Shown one piece after another: positions 58,101 through 64,000 of a DNA stretch of 64,000 nt; position 1 is the first letter of the stretch; each line of letters opens with the position of its first letter. The position numbers and the translations under genes are program-made. The stretch covers positions 29,578 to 93,577 of the forward strand of contig JAVXUO010002066.1 of assembly GCA_033065855.1 (NCBI GenBank), read 5' to 3'. Origin of the DNA: Escallonia rubra. Taxonomy: Eukaryota; Streptophyta; Magnoliopsida; Escalloniales; Escalloniaceae. Below the pieces are notes generated by a model. The model did not search any database and was not told where the DNA came from. It was given only the letters and a program-made list of their open reading frames with translations.

Positions 58101-61100
58101 TTAATTGATTTTTCTAAAAGGTTAAGGGTGAGTAAGGGTGTATTTGACTTATAATTTTTTTCCCAATAAATACAATTTTTAAAGGTATTATTTCAAAAAT
58201 GAGGTATTTTTGGCTTCTGATACTAACTTTAACATATGGTTACAAATTTAAATTTACCGTCACAAGGCTGAGTATTTATCTACAAGTTCAACTAGGCCTT
58301 CTTTTTCAATGATGATTTTATTTGCTAGTTTGTGTGTGGTAAAATAGTAGGTTGTTATATTATTCTTTACACTCAAAACCTTATACCATATGCATCATTA
58401 ATTAATATTTTTCTTCCTTTTTATATTGGTGATACAAGTCTTATTATCCAATGAATGATCTGGGTTAGAAGTATTGTTGATGAACTTTTTTTGAGTTTGT
58501 ATTTATATTATAAATGTAATGTTATGTGTATAGAGTGAAAAGCTTAGATTTGTGAATATTATTAAAATTATTTCGTTTATTACCATTATCTCATATTAAA
58601 ATTACACGTTGATTTATAGTATACATTTCAAAAGGACACACACACACATGTTGACTTTTTAGACAAGTAGGTGTGGTATTACCATATATATTTGCATTAA
58701 TAATAAGAGCCTTACGCTAAATATATGTTAAATTACATGCACAATAAAATTAATAGTCTTATTGTATTGCTGAGATGAACAATACCATGCGAAAAAAAAA
58801 AAGAGAGCTTTAGTATACATTATCAGGATAAACTTACATTATAGATTTTTTTTAACTGAAAAATAGGGAAAAAAGGTAGCATTTAGATTAATCGTAGTTT
58901 TAGAGGAATTGTAATCAAAATTTGAAATTTAAGCTAGAAAAAATTGAAAAGGGATTTAATCTTCAAGTTATAGATACATGAAATTTATAATACACTAGAT
59001 CATTAGCAAAATAAAATAAACTGCAGGCGCTATTCTTCTTACCAACAATGACCACTACAAGGAAATGGCCATCACTATACAGAATGAAATGAGATGGATA
59101 AAGAATAATATTGAAAGTCATAAGTGATGATATTTTGAATTTTAATGGTGTGCTTATAGGAAAAAGGGCTACAATTTCAAAAGTCAACAATAAAACTTTA
59201 TAAAGATCATTGAAAGCTACAATTACTAGATTTATTACCTAAATAATTGAGTTCTTATATGTGCCATGCTAGATCTTTTGAGTTCATTTGATTCTTGATT
59301 TTAATGATGCAGCATTTAATAATTCCTTATTTTTTACAAACTTTGTTTTACATTCACCAATCATAACTCGTTTCTATTAGACACTTTACTTTTGTAATTC
59401 TTTTTGGGTTAATTTTTAATTTGAAGTTTCATTAATATCACTCAGTATTAGTTCAAACTTTTTCTCATTTTCACTTTCTAGACTTATATACATGCCATAG
59501 AAATGTATTACAAGAAATTGGACAACTCCAATTTAAACACTTGACTTCACAAATTGTCTCTAAAACTCTTTCTTCAATTGTACTACTGCAATATCAAATT
59601 TGTAGTGTTTCGTGAGAATTAAATGTTTGTGCAAGGTGTTTGAAACTAAATGTAATGACAGTGTATCTTGGATAATAAGATATAATATGGAACATCTAGA
59701 TTTTTCTTTAGCGGCGACTTGATGTGACAAAAGAAATAAATATAAATATGATCTATAGTAACAGGTATTGGTAATAATTTACGTTAATAATTTGGGTTTA
59801 AATTAAGACCACATATTGTGCAATAAACTTTACATAATTCGAGTCTTTTCTTAGCTGTTAACAATTGATTTGCTTGTTATGGTATAATTAAAATAGTCAT
59901 ACTAATTAATTCTAATTAGTTTTTTTTTTTTTTTTGCTAAGGTTTATAACATTTTTATTTCAAATCACTATATAACATGCAAAATACTTGATCCTTTTTA
60001 GTGTAAGGAAAAGTGATATGCAATTCAAATTAAATTCTGTACTGAAGAACAAGAGCATACAATTCATAGATAAAATGAAATGAATTTATGTACTGAATAA
60101 CAAGAGCGTACAAGGAACAATCTCAAAATGAAAAGTGAGTAGAATTCAAGTTAAGATTCAGAATCTCTCCTTCCAACTTGTTAAAGCTAAGGTCTCTATT
60201 CATGACCAAGATATAAATGTTAGAAACAGTGGTTATGAAGAATAAGACTGCATATGAAGAATAAGAAACAGTGGTCATGGACTCCAAACACACTGCGTAC
60301 AATGTACAAATGGAACTCGGGAAAATGTTAAGAAAATAAAACTGGAAGTGGAAGAGTTACAATGTATTCAATGCCGTCATATCTGCTATATAATCAGGGA
60401 TCTTGCCAGATATATTACAGCTCCTCAGCATCCTGCAACATAGACCAAAGTTGCCAAACATAATGACTGGAGAATAGAGTTAAGAAACTTTGAACCTAAT
60501 ATTTGTCTGCAATCATGTCTATGACTCACAACTTGTTTATTCCAGTCATGTTACTTAGCACTGGAAATTCTGAACCTTCTCCATTTAAGTCGCTAATCCT
60601 TCTGCAAATAGAGCTCTCAGTTAAACAAATGTCTTTCACCACAGTACTGATCTTAACCAGACATTAAAAAGCATAACTTACAATTCCTTTAAATTGCTCA
60701 AGAGGGAAATGCTAGAATGTATGGGGCCTTCAAAACCACTACCCTGGATTTCTCTGTTGGTGACAGATATCATGTAAACTAAATCGGAGCAGGAAAATAT
60801 TACTGTTCGAAACTGTTAATGAACAGTCGTAGCAAAATAACTTACAATATCCCAAGTTGTTTCCAGTTCTCAAAACTAGGCATTTTCCCAGTGAAGTTGT
60901 TGCTGCCTAGCCTACTGCACTGACTCAATGTATTAATTACATGGGAAAGTGCAAGGAAAAAGACAAGTGAAGCAAAAAAGGAAAAGACCATATTGAAAAG
61001 CTTATTTTTGTAATTTACAAAAGGATCACAAATTTACTTACAGTTCTGACAACCCGGTTAGGTTATTGAGCTCCAATGGCAACCCTCCAGTAAGATTGTT

Positions 61101-62684
61101 GGCGATTAAAATGCTATAATGAGAAATAGAAAGAAGAGGGGGAGGGAGGGTACAAGCCACTGAATAGACTTATTTGATGTAGATTCCTAAATAATTTAAG
61201 AATGTCACTGATTAGATAAATTAAATTTGTGGAAGAGAAGGGCCTCACAGAAGCTCTAAATTGACCAGCCTGCCGAGCTCAGCTGGAACAGTCCCACTAA
61301 ACAGATTGTTGCCTAAAGTCCTGAAAACTTAAAAATTCCCTTTTAAGGTACTACATTATTACAACGAATAGAACTCCATAGTGTTTCTTCTGACACGTGT
61401 GTGTGTGTGTAGCGAGAGAGAGAATGATGTAAGACACACATAGATGTGAGAGTGGTTATGTTCCCCAAGTACTCTGGGATTGGTCCTGATAAGCGATTCT
61501 CATTGACGCACCTGCCACAGTTTTACCTTGTTAACTTAAAATTTGAGAGGATTGAGATATTTGACTAGCTTTAAATGTAATTTGTAGGAACAACTCACAA
61601 GTTTTTCAATTTGGTAGAAGCCCACTCGGGGGGGATTGTACCATTGAGGTAGTTGCGACTTAGATTACTGCAAACATTAGATAGCAATGTTATGCTAATG
61701 AAAATATAAAATGCCAACCTAAATGTATGATTAACAAGCGTGATTCGGAAACCCTTACATTATTTTGATAAAAGGTAATTTTGCCAGTGATGGTGGAAGT
61801 GTACCAGCAAGATCCTGCGCTGTGAGAGATCTGTTTCAGCAAGAAGAAGATTCAAGATGAGATGAAGTTCTAAGTGTACAACATGAATGAGGAGAATGTT
61901 ACATTTGGCCTCCGTACAAACGTTAATTAATAAATTTCAAATTTGGCTTGTTTCCTTCCTATACTTGTAAAACAGCGAACACGAGTTTATAGTGTTGAAA
62001 AGAAGTATACATTTCCGTGACGTGAGACACACCATCCCTGTTAGGGCCATCGCATAAGACGACACCACTCCTACCTCCAGAGTTCCCATCACAAGGATTC
62101 AGATTGAAATCCCAGTCACTTTTACCCAACTGTTCAGCTATTTCCTTGAGAGCATTCACTGCACAAATTGAACTCATTCTATCGTTCTGAGATTTGTTGG
62201 ATACAAGTTGAATGCATAACGAAATTATCTACACTACTGTCGAATGACAATCATATAAGACCAAAGTTGAGGAGATTGGTGGTCAAGCATATATAGACAA
62301 GCTCTGACGAGACTTGTTGCGGTTCAGTTTCGACATGACATTTCCAATAACATGCAGTTGATTCACCCTTAGTTAATTTTGCTTGGAGGGACAACAGTTT
62401 ATCGAAGAAAAACTTGTCATCCCTCCTTCCACTTCCTACAGCTTTACATTCTACCAAGCATGATATAAAAACATTTGATAGCTTTACTTTCTGGAGTTGT
62501 TTGGTCTACTTGCAAATTCACAGAGGACAAACAAAAGAATGAAGAACGTGAAAGAAGCCTTGCCTTCCTCCTCAGGAAGCTTGCCAGTCTGTGCTGCAAT
62601 GCCACTTGCTTCAATGCATAGCAAAACAGACAAGATGTTCATGAGAGTTGAGATGATTCTTGCCATATCGAGTACTATTTCCAT
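53463..62684 (-). CDS. LRR-malectin receptor-like serine/threonine kinase (LRR-VIII-2 type), ectodomain probably damaged
   Basis: Twenty-two exon-equivalents run from 62684 (ATG; a second ATG at 62666 fits a signal peptide better) to the stop at 53463. Order: signal peptide; N-terminal cap ([13 protein letters not shown]); LRRs, mostly one per 72-nt phase-2 exon; malectin; membrane segment; kinase; Ser-rich tail. This is the architecture of plant LRR-VIII-2 kinases such as the At1g53430 group, cell-surface receptors with an RD kinase. Exons 1-11 and 15-22 join in frame by my reading. Three problems lie between them. Exon 12 has no GT donor. A 2.25-kb intron full of insertions separates exons 12 and 13. 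Exon 14 has an in-frame TAA (57123-57125) and no frame that joins the malectin exon. The locus may be a recent pseudogene, or its true splicing differs there. Confidence 0.82.
55445..55591 (-). CDS. Receptor kinase exon 17: membrane-spanning segment
   Basis: Basic stop-transfer-like NRKKK is followed by about 22 hydrophobic residues ([20 protein letters not shown]) and then a Gly/Arg-rich juxtamembrane part. The order here (basic cluster, hydrophobic segment) is the family pattern. Confidence 0.88.
55763..55958 (-). CDS. Receptor kinase exon 16: malectin domain, second part
   Basis: Starts [13 protein letters not shown] and ends with a conserved [21 protein letters not shown] stretch. 196 nt, phase 0 to phase 1. 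Good AG and GT borders. Confidence 0.88.
56167..56543 (-). CDS. Receptor kinase exon 15: malectin domain, first part
   Basis: The exon starts at [10 protein letters not shown], the hallmark of the malectin domain in this kinase group, and runs to FDVYIQ. It includes [19 protein letters not shown] and [13 protein letters not shown]. It is open throughout and joins exon 16 in phase 0. The malectin domain is extracellular and thought to bind cell-wall carbohydrate. Confidence 0.9.
58009..58220. mobile_element. AT-rich insertion, inverted relative of 63170-63445
   Basis: Starts CTATCTATCTATATGGAC…ATATATAAAAGCACATACGG and contains TTAAATGACTAATCTTTT, TTTTCTAAAAGGTTAAGGGT and similar. The reverse complement of 63170-63445 shows the same order. 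Class unknown; the TATATAAAAG start is reminiscent of non-coding Helitron ends, but no CTRR end or hairpin was fixed. Confidence 0.45.
58221..60124. other. Long AT-rich intron sequence of the receptor kinase
   Basis: No coding frame. T-runs at about 59921-59935, and a (CA)n trace near 58639. Contains TATA-like strings only. Confidence 0.45.
60361..62684 (-). CDS. Receptor kinase exons 1-11: signal peptide, cap and LRRs
   Basis: Exons (plus coordinates): 62564-62684, 62011-62158, 61759-61830, 61599-61667, 61440-61511, 61249-61320, 61042-61113, 60846-60914, 60682-60753, 60530-60601 and 60361-60432. Nine of them are 69 or 72 nt with phase-2 borders, one LRR each ([78 protein letters not shown] and others). 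The first intron begins GC instead of GT (AAG|GCAAGG) and ends TGCAG. The frame is open throughout. Confidence 0.85.
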
Positions 62685-63169
62685 CTCTTTTTCTTTTCTT
62701 GAGCTAATAGAAACTCATGCAAAGCTATATGCTTCTCATGAAAGGCTATAAAAGCTATAAAAGGCTATAAAAAGCTCTGTTATCACCAAGTTGTTTTTTT
62801 TTTATTATTATTAAAATTGATGGAAAGATGTATTAGCAACCTAAATGATATCCGATCAATTTTATTTTTTTTTTTTTTTTGCCTCTCTTATTGGTGGGAT
62901 TCCAATAGAGTGTTTTTTGGTTTTTCATTGGTAGGTCTTGATAGGAATTTTTCAAAGGTGATTTTATAGGATTTTCATAGCATTTTTTTTCCATAAAAGT
63001 CAAAACAACACTTATCTCTAACACAAAAACATATGTGCCCAATAAGGATATTTTAATAAAAGAGGCTTGATTTTATAGAGAAGTTAAAAAAAAAATTAGT
63101 AGCACACCTTTCCAAAAAGGGTAATTAATGAGAAAAAAAAGTTTTAAGTCAAAAGAAACAACCTTTAAC
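62685..63169. promoter_or_regulatory. Upstream region of the receptor kinase
   Basis: A short repeat GGCTATAAAA(G) occurs three times at 62744-62774, the closest TATA-like candidates, 60-90 bp above the first ATG on the minus strand. Beyond 62790 the sequence is AT-rich with T/A homopolymers. Promoter assignment is inference. Confidence 0.3.
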
Positions 63170-63445
63170 TCTAACAAAAGAATATATTCCAATAAGAGTA
63201 TTTTAAGGAAGAGACTTGATATCTTATGAAAAATAAAAAAATACCCTTATTTTTTAATTACCATTTAATTCAAAAAGGGTATTTAATGAAAAAAGAAAGT
63301 TTTAACTAAAAAAACACCAATCACCCCTAATTACCCCTAATCTTTTAGGAAGATTTCAATTTAAAAAGGATGTATTAAAGAAAGAAAAGATTAATCATTT
63401 AAGCCCACACGTGTTTTTATATACGTATATAGATAGTTTATCTAA
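63170..63445. mobile_element. AT-rich element, inverted relative of 58009-58220
   Basis: Read on the minus strand it starts CTATCTATATACGTATATAAAAACACGTGTGGG and then follows the same landmarks as the copy in the kinase intron. Together the two flank kinase exons 1-12 in opposite orientation. Confidence 0.45.
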
Positions 63446-63624
63446 GAATATCAAGACTATTGCGTTGAATTGCACAAGTCGAGGTAAGACTATACTGATT
63501 TTTTAAGTCTAAATCAGCGCGTTGCCCGATCAATCCTGTTTGTGTCAAATTTTAATATCTTGAAGGATTTGTGTTTCTTTTAATCCTTATCATCATTGCA
63601 CGCAATCTATTTTGCCTTTATAAG

Positions 63625-63960
63625 GATTTCGTTCCTCCTCCGGAAGATTCCCGGTCTGTGCTCCAATTCCACTTTTCCTTTAAAGCATTTTTTTTTTTAA
63701 AGAGTTAAGAATCCTACCATTAATATAAAGGCGGTTACATCGTGTCCCCTTCAAAGCATATTAAAATAAATAAGATAAGCATTAGAGACTTGACTTGCTT
63801 CGAAGCATAGTAAAATAGACTTGACTTGCATAGACTTGACTCATGGTAGACTTGCATCAGAGTGGAGATGGTTTCCATCTCTTTTTCTTTTCTTGAGCTA
63901 ATAGGAACTCATGCAAAGCTGTGTGCTTCTGATGACAGGCACATGCATAAGTCGTTCATC
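63625..63960 (-). pseudogene. Relic of a second receptor-kinase first exon
   Basis: At 63630-63680 the minus strand reads GIGAQTGNLPEEE, matching the end of exon 1 at 62564-62684. At about 63868-63950 the sequence CATCTCTTTTTCTTTTCTTGAGCTAATAG…ACTCATGCAAAGCT repeats the leader at 62682-62745. The piece between is partly lost and partly made of repeated GACTTGACTTGCATAGACTTG. It is the 5' end of a duplicated copy whose remainder is off or deleted. Confidence 0.7.
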
Positions 63961-64000
63961 ATTGTGTGAATAAGAGAAATCATGGTCGATGTTTTCATAT

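Larger units (their letters stand above)
57007..60195 (-). pseudogene. Receptor kinase exons 12-14, apparently damaged LRR/linker part
   Basis: Exon 12 (about 60125-60195) starts well ([12 protein letters not shown]) but then meets TTTTGAGATT where a donor is expected, and reads into a stop. Exon 13 (57803-57871, [11 protein letters not shown]…) has good borders. Exon 14 (57007-57195) starts [17 protein letters not shown] and then hits TAA at 57123-57125. Its remaining part is open in another frame, and the frame needed for the malectin exon is a third one. The long intron at 57872-60124 carries AT-rich insertions. Confidence 0.65.

Overview
This is a plant nuclear window, most likely from a eudicot. 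It holds layered transposable elements around the remains and duplicates of an LRR-malectin receptor kinase locus. The plant signs are CACTA transposons with CACTACAAGAAAA-type ends, Ty1/copia and L1-type elements, an LRR-VIII-2-like receptor kinase with plant-type 72-nt phase-2 LRR exons, and many GT-AG introns. I see no rRNA, tRNA, CRISPR array or bacterial-type operon. All gene calls come from reading the sequence, motifs and splice signals; nothing was searched or computed.

Layout. 1-6053: a minus-strand, internally deleted CACTA element that runs off the left edge. It keeps a broken TNPA-like gene but has lost its transposase. It abuts the 3' part of an LTR (6054-6442). 6580-12290: a decayed duplicate of the receptor-kinase 3' half, with a RING1-like gene fragment and a TRIM-like insert beside it. 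12470-15640: tandem repeats, a GC-rich degenerate array and a terminal-inverted-repeat element. 16117-21986: a complete, very young copia element (target duplication GTACA, LTRs with 3 differences in 664 bp) with two stop codons in reverse transcriptase. 21992-24440: AT-rich sequence with degenerate repeats and microsatellites. 24450-44889: an L1-type LINE split by a complete 13.5-kb CACTA element (29288-42780, target duplication AGT). 44890-47737: intergenic sequence with a fold-back MITE. 47738-52031: an LTR element without gag or pol. 53463-62684: the main receptor-kinase locus on the minus strand, with a leftover duplicate first exon near 63650.

How the parts relate. The complete CACTA element carries a TNP2-type transposase gene (frameshift plus nonsense) followed by an apparently intact five-exon TNPA-like gene. 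It could therefore supply the DNA-binding partner but probably not its own transposase. Between the element's 5' end and the transposase are arrays dense in CACGTG palindromes and AACCCTAA (telo-box-like) motifs, then a long inverted repeat just upstream of the transposase ATG. The left-hand CACTA copy shows the same arrays with fewer units and a clean loss of the transposase segment.

The receptor-kinase locus has 22 recognisable exons. Exons 1-11 (signal peptide and LRRs) and 15-22 (malectin, membrane segment, kinase, tail) splice in frame by hand. Exons 12-14 look broken, so the locus is either a recent pseudogene or has a splicing pattern I could not resolve.
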